From: Salinisphaeraceae bacterium | GTDB lineage: Bacteria; Pseudomonadota; Gammaproteobacteria; Nevskiales; Salinisphaeraceae | Length of the DNA: 47,576 nt | Direction of reading: 5' to 3' | Assembly (NCBI GenBank): GCA_002683405.1 | Contig: NYTH01000024.1 | Coordinates: forward strand, 1-47,576 | Notes under the pieces: generated by a model | Told to the model about the DNA's origin: nothing | What the model saw: the letters and a program-made list of their open reading frames with translations, nothing else | Databases searched by the model: none | Program-made: the position numbers and the translations under genes | Part shown: one piece after another, positions 17,562 to 27,104 of the stretch | Numbering within the stretch: the stretch's first letter is position 1 | Layout: each line of letters begins with the position of its first letter

Positions 17562-17960
17562 GTGAGCCCGGCGGCCGTCATGTGGGTGGCGCTGGGGAGC
17601 GCCGTAGGCGGTGCGGGCCGCTACTGGCTGGTCTGGTGGATCGACCGGCAGATTGTCGCGGCGTTTCCCTGGGGGACGCTGGGCGTGAATTTTCTGGGCT
17701 CGGCGGCCATCGGCCTGGTCGCCGTTGTGGCGGCGGATACGCGGCTGGGTGTCAGCGAGTTGACCGCGCAGACGCTGATGATCGGCGTGCTCGGTGGTTT
17801 CACGACGTTCTCGGCCTTTTCGTTGCAGACGGTTCAGTTGCTGCAGTCCGGCGCGCAGCTCACGGCGCTGGCCTATGTGGCGGCCTCGGTGCTGCTATGC
17901 CTGATCGGCGTGCTGTGCGGCAGTCTGACAGGTGATCTGCTGATGCGGCACATTATCTGA
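17562..17960 (+). CDS. crcB: Fluoride-specific ion channel FluC/CrcB
   Basis: The 132-residue, four-helix membrane protein has the Fluc signature: GGAGRYW in helix 1, WGTLGVNFLGS (the conserved Asn) in helix 2 and GVLGGFTTFSAFS (the Phe-box and Na+-site break) in helix 3. It exports fluoride as an antiparallel dimer. The GTG at 17562 aligns best with the usual ten-residue lead-in; the ATG at 17580 is an alternative. The next gene begins directly after its stop. Confidence 0.93.
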   Translation: MSPAAVMWVALGSAVGGAGRYWLVWWIDRQIVAAFPWGTLGVNFLGSAAIGLVAVVAADTRLGVSELTAQTLMIGVLGGFTTFSAFSLQTVQLLQSGAQLTALAYVAASVLLCLIGVLCGSLTGDLLMRHII

Positions 17961-18734
17961 ATGAATGCGGTCAGCCGTGCATTGATGACCCCACTGGTGG
18001 CCTGGCTGACGGAGGAGTCGGCCCGTCCCGGCCAGCCGCTGTGCGACTACGCGCGCATCTGCGAAAAGCTGCAACCCTCGGATGTGCTGCTGGTGGAAGG
18101 CCGAACGCGGGTGTCCGGCGTGATTCAGGCCGTCACGCTCAGTTCCTGGAGTCACGCCGCGCTGTATATCGGCACGGCGGGCCGTCTGCGCGAACGCTGG
18201 CCCGCGCTGGCGCGTCACCGCTTGCCGCGGTGGGCGGACGACGAGCATCTGCTGGTGGAAGCCGAACTGGGGCAGGGCACGGTCATCATGCCGCTGTCGC
18301 GCTATCGCGATCATCATCTGCGGATCTGCCGGCCGGCTTATCTGACCGAACAGGACAGCGAGCAGGTGATCCAGTACGCCGTGCAGCGGCTGGGCACCCG
18401 CTACGATTTACGGCAGATTCTCGATCTGCTGAGGTTTTTCTTTCCCTACGGCCTGCTACCGCGGCGCTGGCGGTCGAGCCTGTTCGCTGTGTCCGCGGGC
18501 GAGCCTACGCGAACGGTCTGCTCCACCCTGATTGCGAGGGCGTTCTCGTCCGTGGATTACCCGGTGCTGCCGCGACTGGAGCGCCAGCCCGACGGCCGCT
18601 ACGCGTACCGCCGTCGCAACCCGAAGCTTTTCACGCCCCGCGATTTCGACTATTCGCCGTATTTCAACATCATCAAATACCCGTTCATGGGCGAAGACGC
18701 TGCACGCTATCGGGAGATGGACTGGCTGCCCTGA
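17961..18734 (+). CDS. YiiX-like permuted NlpC/P60 hydrolase
   Basis: This 257-residue protein resembles the YiiX/YebB permuted papain-like family. LQPSDVLLVEG leads to WSHAALYIG (catalytic His) and a later TVCSTLIARAF carries the nucleophilic Cys, the reversed order typical of permuted enzymes. Members are thought to cleave amide or ester bonds in lipid- or peptide-linked substrates. No clear signal peptide is visible. The ATG directly abuts the crcB stop, so the two are co-translated; a functional link to fluoride is not known. Confidence 0.8.
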   Translation: MNAVSRALMTPLVAWLTEESARPGQPLCDYARICEKLQPSDVLLVEGRTRVSGVIQAVTLSSWSHAALYIGTAGRLRERWPALARHRLPRWADDEHLLVEAELGQGTVIMPLSRYRDHHLRICRPAYLTEQDSEQVIQYAVQRLGTRYDLRQILDLLRFFFPYGLLPRRWRSSLFAVSAGEPTRTVCSTLIARAFSSVDYPVLPRLERQPDGRYAYRRRNPKLFTPRDFDYSPYFNIIKYPFMGEDAARYREMDWLP

Positions 18735-19005
18735 TCGCGGCGCGCGCAGCGGCAAGGCCGGGGCTGCCGGCTTGTGGCATATTGCCTGCCCAGCCGGGAG
18801 ACGGCCGGTATGACAAGCCGCCCGAGTGCCGGTTAGGCTATGCCCAGGCGTGCGGCGTAGCGAGCGATACGGACCGGCTCGGACAGCGGTTCGATATTGA
18901 CGCCGCGTCCATTTGGCCGACGGCGGTTGTGCTGCGAGACCGGGACCCTATGCATCCCGCTGTATCGGCAACTGCGGCCCTATTAAAGCGATCGAGGAGA
19001 TTTCA

Positions 19006-21252
19006 TTGAGCAGCGAGCGGCCCACCATCATCTACACGCTGACGGACGAGGCGCCACGCCTGGCCACCAGCGCTTTCCTGCCGATCATTCGCGCGTTCGC
19101 CGGCCCGGTAGGCGTGGATGTGACCACCAGCGACATCTCGCTCGCGGCCCGCATCCTCGGTGAATTTCCCGAATATCTCGAAGAAGACCAGCGCGTCCCC
19201 GACAACCTGGCCGAGCTGGGCCGGCTGACCCAGCTCGCCGACACCAACATCATCAAGCTGCCGAATATCAGCGCTTCGATGTATCAGATGCAGAGCGCCA
19301 TCTCGGAACTGCGCGACAAGGGCTTCATGGTGCCGGAGATGCCCGAGGAGCCGAAGACCGAGGAAGAGCAGGATATTCTGCGGCGCTACTCGAAGGTGAT
19401 CGGCAGTGCCGTCAACCCGGTGCTGCGTCAGGGCAATTCGGACCGCCGGGCCCCGGAGGCGGTAAAGCGCTTCGCGCGCAAGTATCCGCACAGCATGGGC
19501 GAGTGGAGCCCGGCGTCCCGGACGCACGTCTCGCACATGCGCGGTGGCGATTTCTACGCCGGCGAGAAGTCGATGACGCTGGAGAAGGCGCGCAACGTGC
19601 GCATGGAGCTGGTCACTGCGCAGGGCGACACGCACGTTCTCAAGCCGGAAGTACAGCTCGAGGCCGGCGAGATCATCGACAACATGTTCATGAGCAAGAA
19701 GGCGCTGTGCGAGTTCTACGAGGAGCAGATGGAGGACGCCCGTCAGACCGGTGTGATGTTCTCGCTGCACGTCAAGGCCACCATGATGAAGGTGTCCCAC
19801 CCCATCGTCTTCGGCCACGCGGTTCGCATTTTCTACAAGGAAGCCTTCAAGAAGCACGGCGAGCTGTTCGAGGAACTGGGCGTCAACGTCAATAACGGGC
19901 TGGTCAATCTGTACTCGAAGCTCGAGCAGCTGCCCAGCTCGAAGCGTGAGGAGATCGTTCGCGATCTGCACGCCTGTCATGAGCACCGGCCGGAACTGGC
20001 CATGGTCGATTCGGCCAAGGGCATTTCCAACCTGCATGCGCCCAACGACGTCATCGTGGACGCCTCCATGCCCGCCATGATCCGTAACGGCGGCAAGATG
20101 TGGGGCGCCGACGGCCGGCCCAAGGACACCAAGGCCGTCATCCCCGAGAGCACCTTCGCCCGCATTTATCAGGAGATGATCAACTTCTGCAAGACCAACG
20201 GCGCGTTTGATCCCACGACCATGGGCACGGTGCCCAACGTGGGCCTGATGGCCAAGAAGGCGGAGGAGTACGGCTCCCACGACAAGACCTTTGAAGTGCA
20301 GCATGCGGGCGAAGCGCGGTTTGTGGACAACGACACCGGCGAAGTGCTGCTGGTAGAGCAGGTCGAGGCCGGCGATATCTGGCGCATGTGCCGCGTGGCC
20401 GATGACGCCATTCAGGACTGGGTGGCCCTGGCGGTGCGACGCGCCCGCGAGTCGGGCATGACGGCCGTGTTCTGGCTGGACAGCTACCGTCCCCACGAAG
20501 CCGAGCTGCGCAAGAAGGTCAAGCGCTACCTGCAGGACCACGACACCGAGGGGCTGGAAATACGCATCATGTCCCAGGTCCGGGCCATGCGTTACACCCT
20601 CGAACGCGTTATTCGCGGCGTGGACACCATTTCCGTGACCGGCAACATCCTGCGCGACTATCTCACCGATCTGTTCCCCATCATGGAACTCGGCACGTCG
20701 GCCAAGATGCTGTCCATCGTGCCGCTGATGGCTGGCGGCGGGCTTTATGAAACCGGGGCCGGCGGCTCGGCGCCCAAGCACGTGGAGCAGGTTCTCGAGG
20801 AAAACCACCTTCGCTGGGATTCCCTGGGCGAGTTTCTGGCGCTGGCCGTCAGCCTAGAAGAGCTCGGCATGAAAAACGACAACGCGAAGATCAAGCTGCT
20901 GGGCCAGGCGTTGAACCAGGCGACCGGCACGCTGCTGGAGGACAACAAGGGCCCCTCTCGCAAGGTCGGGGAGCTCGATAATCGCGGCAGCCAGTACTAT
21001 CTCGCGCTTTACTGGGCGCAGGAACTGGCGCGTCAGACGGATGACCCCGACCTGGCGGCGCACTTCAAAAGCCTGGCGCAATCGCTTGAGGACGAGCAGG
21101 CGCAGATTCTGCGCGAGCTGTCCGAGGTGCAGGGCAGTGCGGCTGACCTGGGCGGCTACTACCAGCCCGATGTGGACAAGCTGCAGGGCGTGATGCGGCC
21201 TTCAAAAACACTCAACGCGGCGCTCGACGCCATCATGCAGGCAGGCGCCTGA
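19006..21252 (+). CDS. icd: Isocitrate dehydrogenase (NADP+), monomeric
   Basis: The 748-residue protein matches monomeric IDH (about 740 residues): [15 protein letters not shown] at the N-terminus, [19 protein letters not shown] and the active-site region [14 protein letters not shown], then [19 protein letters not shown] and [16 protein letters not shown]. It oxidises isocitrate to 2-oxoglutarate with NADPH production in the TCA cycle. The start is a TTG at 19006, chosen because GAGGAGA lies six bases upstream; no ATG with a ribosome site is nearby. The 271-base gap upstream presumably holds the promoter, but I see no convincing -35/-10 pair. Confidence 0.96.
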   Translation: MSSERPTIIYTLTDEAPRLATSAFLPIIRAFAGPVGVDVTTSDISLAARILGEFPEYLEEDQRVPDNLAELGRLTQLADTNIIKLPNISASMYQMQSAISELRDKGFMVPEMPEEPKTEEEQDILRRYSKVIGSAVNPVLRQGNSDRRAPEAVKRFARKYPHSMGEWSPASRTHVSHMRGGDFYAGEKSMTLEKARNVRMELVTAQGDTHVLKPEVQLEAGEIIDNMFMSKKALCEFYEEQMEDARQTGVMFSLHVKATMMKVSHPIVFGHAVRIFYKEAFKKHGELFEELGVNVNNGLVNLYSKLEQLPSSKREEIVRDLHACHEHRPELAMVDSAKGISNLHAPNDVIVDASMPAMIRNGGKMWGADGRPKDTKAVIPESTFARIYQEMINFCKTNGAFDPTTMGTVPNVGLMAKKAEEYGSHDKTFEVQHAGEARFVDNDTGEVLLVEQVEAGDIWRMCRVADDAIQDWVALAVRRARESGMTAVFWLDSYRPHEAELRKKVKRYLQDHDTEGLEIRIMSQVRAMRYTLERVIRGVDTISVTGNILRDYLTDLFPIMELGTSAKMLSIVPLMAGGGLYETGAGGSAPKHVEQVLEENHLRWDSLGEFLALAVSLEELGMKNDNAKIKLLGQALNQATGTLLEDNKGPSRKVGELDNRGSQYYLALYWAQELARQTDDPDLAAHFKSLAQSLEDEQAQILRELSEVQGSAADLGGYYQPDVDKLQGVMRPSKTLNAALDAIMQAGA

Positions 21253-21272
21253 TTGTCTAGACAGGAGCGGCC

Positions 21273-21575
21273 ATGTTCATCGCCATGAATCGATTCCGGA
21301 TCAAGCCGGGTTGCGAAGAGGATTTTCTGTCAATCTGGCGCGAGCGCGATACCCATCTGCAGGACGTGCCGGGCTTTCGCAAATTCAACCTGCTGCAGGG
21401 CCCCACGACGGACGAGCACACGCTGTTTGCCTCGCATTCGCAGTGGGACTCGCGCGAGGCGTTCGAGGACTGGACCCGGTCCGAGGCGTTCCGCAAGGCG
21501 CACGCCAGTGCCGGCGCTCGAAAGGATATCTACCTCGGCCCGCCGCAGTTCGAGGGGTTCGAGGTCAAGTTGTAG
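21273..21575 (+). CDS. ABM-domain monooxygenase (HmoA-like)
   Basis: This 100-residue protein is a ferredoxin-like antibiotic-biosynthesis-monooxygenase domain: FIAMNRFRIKPGCEEDF, FRKFNLLQGP, FASHSQWDSREAFEDW and FRKAH. The NRF segment and FEDW resemble heme-degrading HmoA/IsdG-like proteins, but the catalytic role cannot be proved from sequence. AGGAG lies seven bases before the ATG. It sits 20 bases after icd and is probably on the same transcript. Confidence 0.8.
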   Translation: MFIAMNRFRIKPGCEEDFLSIWRERDTHLQDVPGFRKFNLLQGPTTDEHTLFASHSQWDSREAFEDWTRSEAFRKAHASAGARKDIYLGPPQFEGFEVKL

Positions 21576-21676
21576 CTGTTGCAAGGTCTTTTGCCGGTGC
21601 GCCTGTTCAGGCGTCTGAATGAAGTCGCCGGCGCCAAGGGGGGCAGACTGCCCTCGCCGGGGGGAGTCCCGACATC

Positions 21677-22111
21677 ATGGATAGCCAATCGCTTCTTGCA
21701 CCGGCCGCGGTGCTCATTCTCTGGTCGCTGATCATTTTGCTGTGGCTGGTTGTCACCCGTTTCGCCGGTTTTGCCAAGGCGGGCGTGAAGCTGTCGGACG
21801 CCGAGCGCGGGGCGCGATACGCCGACGTCGAGTCGCAGATGCCGGCCAACGTCAACTGGGTATCGCACAACTGGACGCACCTCATGGAACAGCCCACGCT
21901 GTTCTATGCCGTGGTGGTTGTGCTGGTGCTGGCGGATGGCGCCTCCGCCCTGACCGTGGCGCTGGCCTGGGGCTATACGGGCCTGCGCATCGTGCACAGC
22001 CTGTGGCAGTGCCTGGTGAACGTGGTGCTCGTTCGTGTCGTTCTGTTCACCATGATGACCCTCTGCCTGTTCGGTCTGGCGCTCGCTGCAGTGAGCCAGA
22101 CGCTTTTCTAG
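21677..22111 (+). CDS. MAPEG-family membrane protein
   Basis: The 144-residue protein has four membrane helices and MAPEG features: an early VVTRFAGFAKAG, then HLMEQPTLFYAVVV (the E-x-P-x-F core) and GYTGLRIVHSLWQC near helix 3. Bacterial MAPEG proteins may have glutathione transferase or peroxidase activity, but most are uncharacterised. GGGGAG lies about nine bases before the ATG. Confidence 0.85.
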   Translation: MDSQSLLAPAAVLILWSLIILLWLVVTRFAGFAKAGVKLSDAERGARYADVESQMPANVNWVSHNWTHLMEQPTLFYAVVVVLVLADGASALTVALAWGYTGLRIVHSLWQCLVNVVLVRVVLFTMMTLCLFGLALAAVSQTLF

Positions 22112-22164
22112 ATGGCTGACCACAGGCGGCGGTTCACGCGGCGGGCCGCGGGAGCGGTATCGAC

Positions 22165-23733
22165 ATGAGCGACGACTGGCAGGATCGTCTTGACGAGATC
22201 GAGCAGCGCCGTCGTGCGGCGCTTCGGATGGGCGGCGCCGAGGCGGTAGACAGGCAGCACGACAAGGGCCGGCTGACCATTCGCGAACGCATCGATGCCC
22301 TGCTCGACGAGGGCTCGTTTCGCGAAACCGGCCCGATTGCCGGCGGCAGTGAGTACGACGACGACGGGCGCCTGGCTGAATTCACGCCGGGCAACTTCAT
22401 CCTGGGCTTTGGCCGCATCAATCGTCGTGCCTGCGTGGTCGGCGGCGAGGATTTCACGCAGAGCGGCGGCTCGCCCAACGTCGCGGGCCTGCGCAAGAGC
22501 GTGTATACCGAGCAACTGGCTCAGCAGTACCGGGTGCCGCTGATCCGTCTGCACGAGGGCTCCGGTGGCAGCGTGGCCGGCAGCGGCGGCAAGAAAGGCG
22601 GGCAGGGTAGCCCGGCCGCGCCTGTGTACGAAGCGCATCGATTCGCCGCTGTCGGCCAGACGCTGGCCAGTGTGCCGGTCGCCTGTGCCGCGCTCGGCGC
22701 CACGGCCGGCATGCCGGCCGGCCGGCTGGTCGCATCCCACTACAGCGTGATGACGCGGCACACCGCCCAGGTCATCATCGGTGGTCCGGCACTGGTCGAA
22801 CGGGCGCTGGGGCGGTCGGTCAGCAAGGAGGCGCTCGGCGGCGCCGAGGTGCATCAGCACAGCGGCGTGGTGGACGACGTGGTCGATGACGAGCTAGCCG
22901 CCTTCGAGGCGATTCGCCGGTTTCTCGGCTATCTGCCGCAGAACGTCTGGGAGCGGCCGCCGGTACTGCCCTCATCCGACGATCCTGATCGGGCGGACGA
23001 CAGTCTGGCCACGGCCGTCCCGCGTGACCGTCAGCGCGCCTACAGCATGCGACGCATCATAGAAACGGTGCTCGATCTGGGCAGCTTCTTCGAGATGGGC
23101 CGTGGTCACGGTCGAGGCCAGATTACCGGCATGGCAAGGCTGAACGGCATACCCGTCGGCATTCTGGCCAATGACTGCAGCTATCTGGCGGGGTCGATGA
23201 CGGCGCAGGCGGCGAGAAAGCTCAAGCGCTTCATCGAATTCTGCGAGGTGTTTCATTTGCCTATCGTCAGTTTCGTGGACGAGCCCGGGTTCATGATCGG
23301 CGAACAGGCGGAAAAGGACGCCACCATGCGCTTCGGCGCGGCCGCCATCATTGCCGCGGCGATGTGCCGGGTGCCCTGGGCGTCCATCGTGGTGCGCAAG
23401 AGCATGGGGCTGGGCAGCGCCGTTCACTACGGCAACAACGCTTATGTGCTTGCCTGGCCGTCTGCGGAAATGGGTGCGCTGCCGGTCGAGGGCGGCGTGG
23501 CCGTGGCTTTCAAGAAGCAGATTGCGGCGGCGGAAGACCCGGAGGCCTATCGGCGCGAGCTTGAAGAAAAGCTGGCGCAGCGCCAGTCGCCCTTCCCGAG
23601 AGCCGACGCATTTGCCGTGCACGATCTGATCGATCCGCGGGAAACCCGCTCCAGACTCTGTGACTGGGTCGGTCTGGCCGCGCCGCTGCTGGATCAGCAG
23701 CTGGGCCCCGCGAGTTTTACCTATCGACCCTGA
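22165..23733 (+). CDS. Acyl-CoA carboxylase beta (carboxyltransferase) subunit
   Basis: This 522-residue protein has the two crotonase-like halves of a biotin-dependent carboxyltransferase: GKLTIRERID-like GRLTIRERIDALLD, VVGGEDFTQSGG, then IRLHEGSGGSVAG. The C-terminal half shows FVDEPGFMIG and KSMGLGSAVHYG. It would transfer carboxyl from biotin to an acyl-CoA such as propionyl- or methylcrotonyl-CoA; the substrate cannot be settled. No biotin carboxylase or biotin carrier gene is adjacent, which is unusual for this family. GGGAG precedes the ATG at 22165. Confidence 0.85.
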   Translation: MSDDWQDRLDEIEQRRRAALRMGGAEAVDRQHDKGRLTIRERIDALLDEGSFRETGPIAGGSEYDDDGRLAEFTPGNFILGFGRINRRACVVGGEDFTQSGGSPNVAGLRKSVYTEQLAQQYRVPLIRLHEGSGGSVAGSGGKKGGQGSPAAPVYEAHRFAAVGQTLASVPVACAALGATAGMPAGRLVASHYSVMTRHTAQVIIGGPALVERALGRSVSKEALGGAEVHQHSGVVDDVVDDELAAFEAIRRFLGYLPQNVWERPPVLPSSDDPDRADDSLATAVPRDRQRAYSMRRIIETVLDLGSFFEMGRGHGRGQITGMARLNGIPVGILANDCSYLAGSMTAQAARKLKRFIEFCEVFHLPIVSFVDEPGFMIGEQAEKDATMRFGAAAIIAAAMCRVPWASIVVRKSMGLGSAVHYGNNAYVLAWPSAEMGALPVEGGVAVAFKKQIAAAEDPEAYRRELEEKLAQRQSPFPRADAFAVHDLIDPRETRSRLCDWVGLAAPLLDQQLGPASFTYRP

Positions 23734-23994
23734 GACGCGCTTTCAAACCGGGCCGGCCGGCTCGAGTCGGTAATCGGCGACAAATAAAACCTCACGATTG
23801 AGAGGCTTGGCAAGCTTCGCCAAATTGTGCACTGCAGCGCAAACAGTGTCCGGGCTGCCCATCCCCCACACGCCGCCTGAATACGGGCTTAAGCATTTGT
23901 TTTCAATGCATATATTGACAGTATGTCAAGTCTGCGACGGGCTGGCATGGCGATTGCTGTAGCTGGTGCGAATTCACACATTGCAGGCCGATTC

Positions 23995-24144
23995 ATGCGA
24001 TATCTGACCTTGCCCGCCATCAGCGTTCTCATGCTTTACGCCACCATGGCGCTGCTGACCCCGCGCGCCAGCTCCGGGGTGGTATCAATGCTGACACCCG
24101 CAAGCAACAGCGTCATGACGGATGCGGAGGACGGTGCGCTATAG
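23995..24144 (+). CDS. Possible small single-span membrane protein
   Basis: The frame gives 49 residues (73 if started at 23923) with one hydrophobic segment (LTLPAISVLMLYATMALL) near the N-terminus and an acidic tail. The ribosome site is weak. It may be a real small membrane protein or chance; I recognise no homologue. Confidence 0.25.
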   Translation: MRYLTLPAISVLMLYATMALLTPRASSGVVSMLTPASNSVMTDAEDGAL

Positions 24145-24204
24145 CCTCGCAGCACGAGGAGGACAGAGTTTTTTAAAACAAAATAGTCTAAAAAAGATTA
24201 TCGA

Positions 24205-24210
24205 TATAAT
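24205..24210 (+). promoter_or_regulatory. Candidate -10 box of cysH
   Basis: A consensus TATAAT sits in the most AT-rich 60 bases of the neighbourhood. No -35 hexamer at the right distance is recognisable, suggesting activator dependence. Confidence 0.4.
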
Positions 24211-24283
24211 TTAAAAGGGGTTACAAGCATTCGCGTCGTTGCAGATACTACGCGTCCATCACTGATGCACGGAGCATCCGATT

Positions 24284-24937
24284 TTGACCATGCGCGGAGT
24301 GAACGACGTGATACTGAACCCCGAAACGGCAAGCAATGATCTGCGGCTGGCCTCCCCGCAGCGCATCGTCGACTGGGCGCTGGAGTCTGCCCGGCGTCCG
24401 ATCATCACCACCAACTTTGGGCCGTACTCGGCAGTTCTTCTGCACATGGTGACCCGCGCCTGCCCGCAGATACCCGTCATCTGGGCGGACTCGGGCTACA
24501 ACACCCGCTATACCTATCTTCACGCCGAGCAGATGATCGAGCGGCTGAAGCTGAATATTCAGGTTTACAACCCGCTGCAGTCGGCCGCCCGCCGTAACGC
24601 GACAATGGGCCTGCCGGAGGTGGATGACCCCAGGCACGAGCTGTTCACCGAGCAGGTCAAGCTGGAGCCGATGCGCCGGGCCATGGCCGAGGCCGAGCCC
24701 GACGTCTGGCTGACGGGTATTCGCCGCGAGCAGACCGAGCATCGCAAGAGTCTGGATATCGTCACGCAGGACAAGCGCGGCGGCCTGGTGAAGGTGGCGC
24801 CGGTATTCCACTGGAGCGAAGCGCAGATGCAGGCCTATCTGGACGAGCACGACCTGCCCAACGAAACCCGCTATTTCGACCCGACCAAGGTGCTCGATAA
24901 TCGAGAATGCGGTCTGCATACGCGCCGAATCGCCTGA
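24284..24937 (+). CDS. cysH: Phosphoadenosine phosphosulfate reductase-family protein (CysH)
   Basis: This 217-residue protein has the CysH core: TTNFGPYSAVLLHMV, the IPVIWADSGYNTRYTY strand-turn, TGIRREQTEHRKSL and the C-terminal catalytic RECGLH. It lacks the two CC pairs that bind the iron-sulfur cluster of APS reductases, so the thioredoxin-dependent PAPS type is favoured. PAPS reductase makes sulfite in assimilatory sulfate reduction. The TTG at 24284 has GGAG nine bases upstream; the ATG at 24290 and a GTG at 24308 are alternatives. No cysDN, cysI or cysJ is nearby. Confidence 0.85.
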   Translation: MTMRGVNDVILNPETASNDLRLASPQRIVDWALESARRPIITTNFGPYSAVLLHMVTRACPQIPVIWADSGYNTRYTYLHAEQMIERLKLNIQVYNPLQSAARRNATMGLPEVDDPRHELFTEQVKLEPMRRAMAEAEPDVWLTGIRREQTEHRKSLDIVTQDKRGGLVKVAPVFHWSEAQMQAYLDEHDLPNETRYFDPTKVLDNRECGLHTRRIA

Positions 24938-25004
24938 TCCGGCCTGCACACCAGCGCTGGCTTTTCAGGCCGGTCTTGCCGGCCGTGGGCGCCCCGGGGG
25001 CGCG

Positions 25005-25077
25005 CTTCGACAGGCTCAGCGCGAACGGGGTGCGGCCCCCGCGGCAGAGAGTGCCGTTCGGCCTGAGCCTGTCGAAG
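25005..25077. repeat. REP-like inverted repeat
   Basis: Two 23-base arms (CTTCGACAGGCTCAGCGCG... and its near-complement ending in CTGTCGAAG) at 25005-25027 and 25055-25077 differ at two positions and enclose 27 bases. TTCGACAGGCTCAG-type palindromes are widespread extragenic repeats in Proteobacteria. Confidence 0.75.
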
Positions 25078-25130
25078 GCCGTCTTCGCACCGTCGATCAG
25101 GAAGCCTCGTAGCGCCGGGCGACCACGCCC

Positions 25131-25200
25131 GCCGGATTCCGGCCTACGTGCAGGCCCAGTATCGCAACCGTAGGCCGGATGCAGCGCAGCGGAATCCGGC
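25131..25200. repeat. BIME-like pair of CGTAGGCCGGAT repeats
   Basis: A unit GCCGGATTCCGGCCTACG (25131-25148) is opposed by an inverted unit (25169-25200) starting CGTAGGCCGGAT and ending GGAATCCGGC. The second unit has an internal GCAGCGCAGC loop. This layout of two REP-type units facing each other resembles enterobacterial BIMEs. It lies between the 3' ends of cysH and the acyl-CoA synthetase gene. Confidence 0.7.
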
Positions 25201-25222
25201 GTCACTTCGGCGGGACTGCTGA

Positions 25223-26905
25223 CTAGCCGCGCGTCGGCCCAAGTTCCTCGGCCATGACCTCCCGCATGCGGTATTTCTGCACCTTGCCCGTGATGGTCAT
25301 GGGGAATTCGCTCACGAAACGGATATGGCGAGGGATCTTGTGATGCGCAATCTCGTCCTTGCAGAACGCCCGGATATCCTCCTCGCTGGCCTGTGCGCCG
25401 GACTTGAGCTGAATCCAGGCGCATAGCTCCTCGCCGTATCGTTCGTCGGGCACGCCTATCACCTGGGCATCGGCCACGGCCGGATGGCGGTACAGATATT
25501 CCTCGATTTCCCGCGGGTACAGGTTCTCGCCGCCGCGGATCACCATGTCCTTGATACGACCGGTGATTCGCACGAAACCCTCCTCGTTCATCTGCGCGAT
25601 ATCGCCGGTGTGCATCCAGCGCGCCGCGTCGATGGCCTCGTCGGTCTTTTCGGTGTCGTCCCAGTAGCCCAGCATGACGCTGTAGCCGCGCGTGCAGTAT
25701 TCCCCGGGCGTGTTTCGCGGCACCACGCGTCCGGCCTCGTCCACGATCTTGATTTCCAGGTGCGGCCCCACGCGGCCTACCGTGGACACGCGCATTTCCA
25801 GCGGATCGTCCGTGCCGGACTGACAGCTCACCGGGGAGGTCTCCGTCATGCCGTAGGCAATGATGACCTGGCTCATGTGCATCCTGTCCACCACCTGCTT
25901 CATGATTTCCATGGGGCAGGGCGAGCCAGCCATGCAGCCGGTCCGCAGGCTGCTCAGGTCGTAGTCGGCGAAGTTTTCGAGGCCCAGTTCGGCAATGAAC
26001 ATGGTGGGTACGCCATACAGCGACGTACAGCGTTCCTGCTCGACCGCCGCCAGCGTGGCGGCCGGATCAAAGGCCAGGTTCGGGTAGACCACGGTGCAAC
26101 CCGACGTCACGCCGGCCAGATTCCCCATCACCATGCCGAAACAGTGATATAGCGGCACCGGCACACAAACCCGATCGGCGGGCGTGTAACCCATGCCGCG
26201 TCCCAGGAAATAACCGTTGTTCAGAATATTGTGATGCGACAGCGTGGCCCCCTTGGGACGGCCGGTGGTGCCACTGGTGAACTGGATGTTGATGGCGTCA
26301 TCCGCCTGCAGCTCGTCGCTCAACGATTGAACGCGTTCCCGTTCGGCGTCACTACCCATGGCGGGGATATCGCCGAAATTCAGCATGCCGGGTGAGCGCG
26401 TCTCGCCCAGCCGGATGACCGTGGTGAGCGTGGGGACGCCGTCGGATATCAGACGGCCGGGTTCGCAGTCCGACAGCTCCGGACAAAGCCGGTTGATGAT
26501 CTCCAGGTAATCGCTGGTGGCGTATTCGGGCATGAGGATAAGCGCCCGGCAGCCCACCTTGTTCAGCGCGTATTCCAGTTCGGCACGCCGGTAGGCGGGG
26601 TTGATATTCACCAGCACCAGTCCCGCCTTGGCGGTGGCGTACTGCGTGACAAGCCACTCGACGTTATTGTGGCTCCAGATACCGACCCGGTCACCCGGCT
26701 CGAGGCCGAGCGCGAGCAGCCCCGCCGCGTAGGCATCGACTTTCTCCGCCAGTTCGGCCCAGGTGAGTCGAATGCCCTGATGAACGCTGACAATCGCCTC
26801 GCCGTCCGGGTGCCGGGCCACGGTTCGGTCAAAGGCGCGACCGATCGTGTCGCTGAGCATGGGCACCTCGCCCAGGCCGTTGGCATAGCTGAGTGGGGTG
26901 TTCAT
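25223..26905 (-). CDS. Acyl-CoA synthetase, AMP-binding (ACSF2-like)
   Basis: The 560-residue adenylating enzyme has the P-loop FTSGTTGRPKGA, the A5 motif YGMTETSP, the A7 Asp in MHTGDIA, the hinge GRIKDMVIRGGENLYP and the C-terminal catalytic Lys in TITGKVQKY. This matches medium/long-chain acyl-CoA synthetases of the ACSF2/FadD-like group. It activates a carboxylic acid with ATP to the acyl-CoA for beta-oxidation or lipid use. GAGGAGA precedes the ATG at 26905. It is transcribed alone. Confidence 0.88.
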   Translation of the reverse strand: MNTPLSYANGLGEVPMLSDTIGRAFDRTVARHPDGEAIVSVHQGIRLTWAELAEKVDAYAAGLLALGLEPGDRVGIWSHNNVEWLVTQYATAKAGLVLVNINPAYRRAELEYALNKVGCRALILMPEYATSDYLEIINRLCPELSDCEPGRLISDGVPTLTTVIRLGETRSPGMLNFGDIPAMGSDAERERVQSLSDELQADDAINIQFTSGTTGRPKGATLSHHNILNNGYFLGRGMGYTPADRVCVPVPLYHCFGMVMGNLAGVTSGCTVVYPNLAFDPAATLAAVEQERCTSLYGVPTMFIAELGLENFADYDLSSLRTGCMAGSPCPMEIMKQVVDRMHMSQVIIAYGMTETSPVSCQSGTDDPLEMRVSTVGRVGPHLEIKIVDEAGRVVPRNTPGEYCTRGYSVMLGYWDDTEKTDEAIDAARWMHTGDIAQMNEEGFVRITGRIKDMVIRGGENLYPREIEEYLYRHPAVADAQVIGVPDERYGEELCAWIQLKSGAQASEEDIRAFCKDEIAHHKIPRHIRFVSEFPMTITGKVQKYRMREVMAEELGPTRG

Positions 26906-27010
26906 CGGGTCTCCTCTTTGGTTTTATTAGACAGTTCATTGAATACGCGAAGTCCTTTCGCGATTCAGGAGGCTGCTGAAATGCAACGCGTTTCGTCAGC
27001 CTCCGCCGCT

Positions 27011-27052
27011 AAAAAAGCACCAGGACGGGGCTTTTCAGCAACCGCCTGGTGC
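27011..27052 (-). terminator. Rho-independent terminator downstream of ppk2
   Basis: On the minus strand GCACCAGG pairs perfectly with CCTGGTGC across a loop of about 20 bases and is followed by six T. It lies 130 bases after the ppk2 stop. Confidence 0.65.
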
Positions 27053-27104
27053 CGCACTGGCCGGCGCACGTCCAGCCAATGCTCTCGCGCTCTTTCCGTC
27101 GCGG

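Larger units (their letters stand above)
23734..24283. other. Long AT-richer intergenic region upstream of cysH
   Basis: The 550 bases hold one doubtful small frame (23995-24144). A perfect palindrome TTGACA-gta-TGTCAA lies at 23915-23929. A strikingly AT-rich stretch lies at about 24165-24222 with a TATAAT at 24205-24210, about 75 bases before cysH; there is no good -35 box for it. In enterobacteria cysH-type promoters are activated by CysB, which compensates for poor -35 boxes; that this holds here is inference. Confidence 0.45.

Noticed and set aside
19003-20808. A 601-codon open frame opposite icd
   Set aside because: icd is unmistakable on the plus strand; long antisense frames are expected at this GC content.
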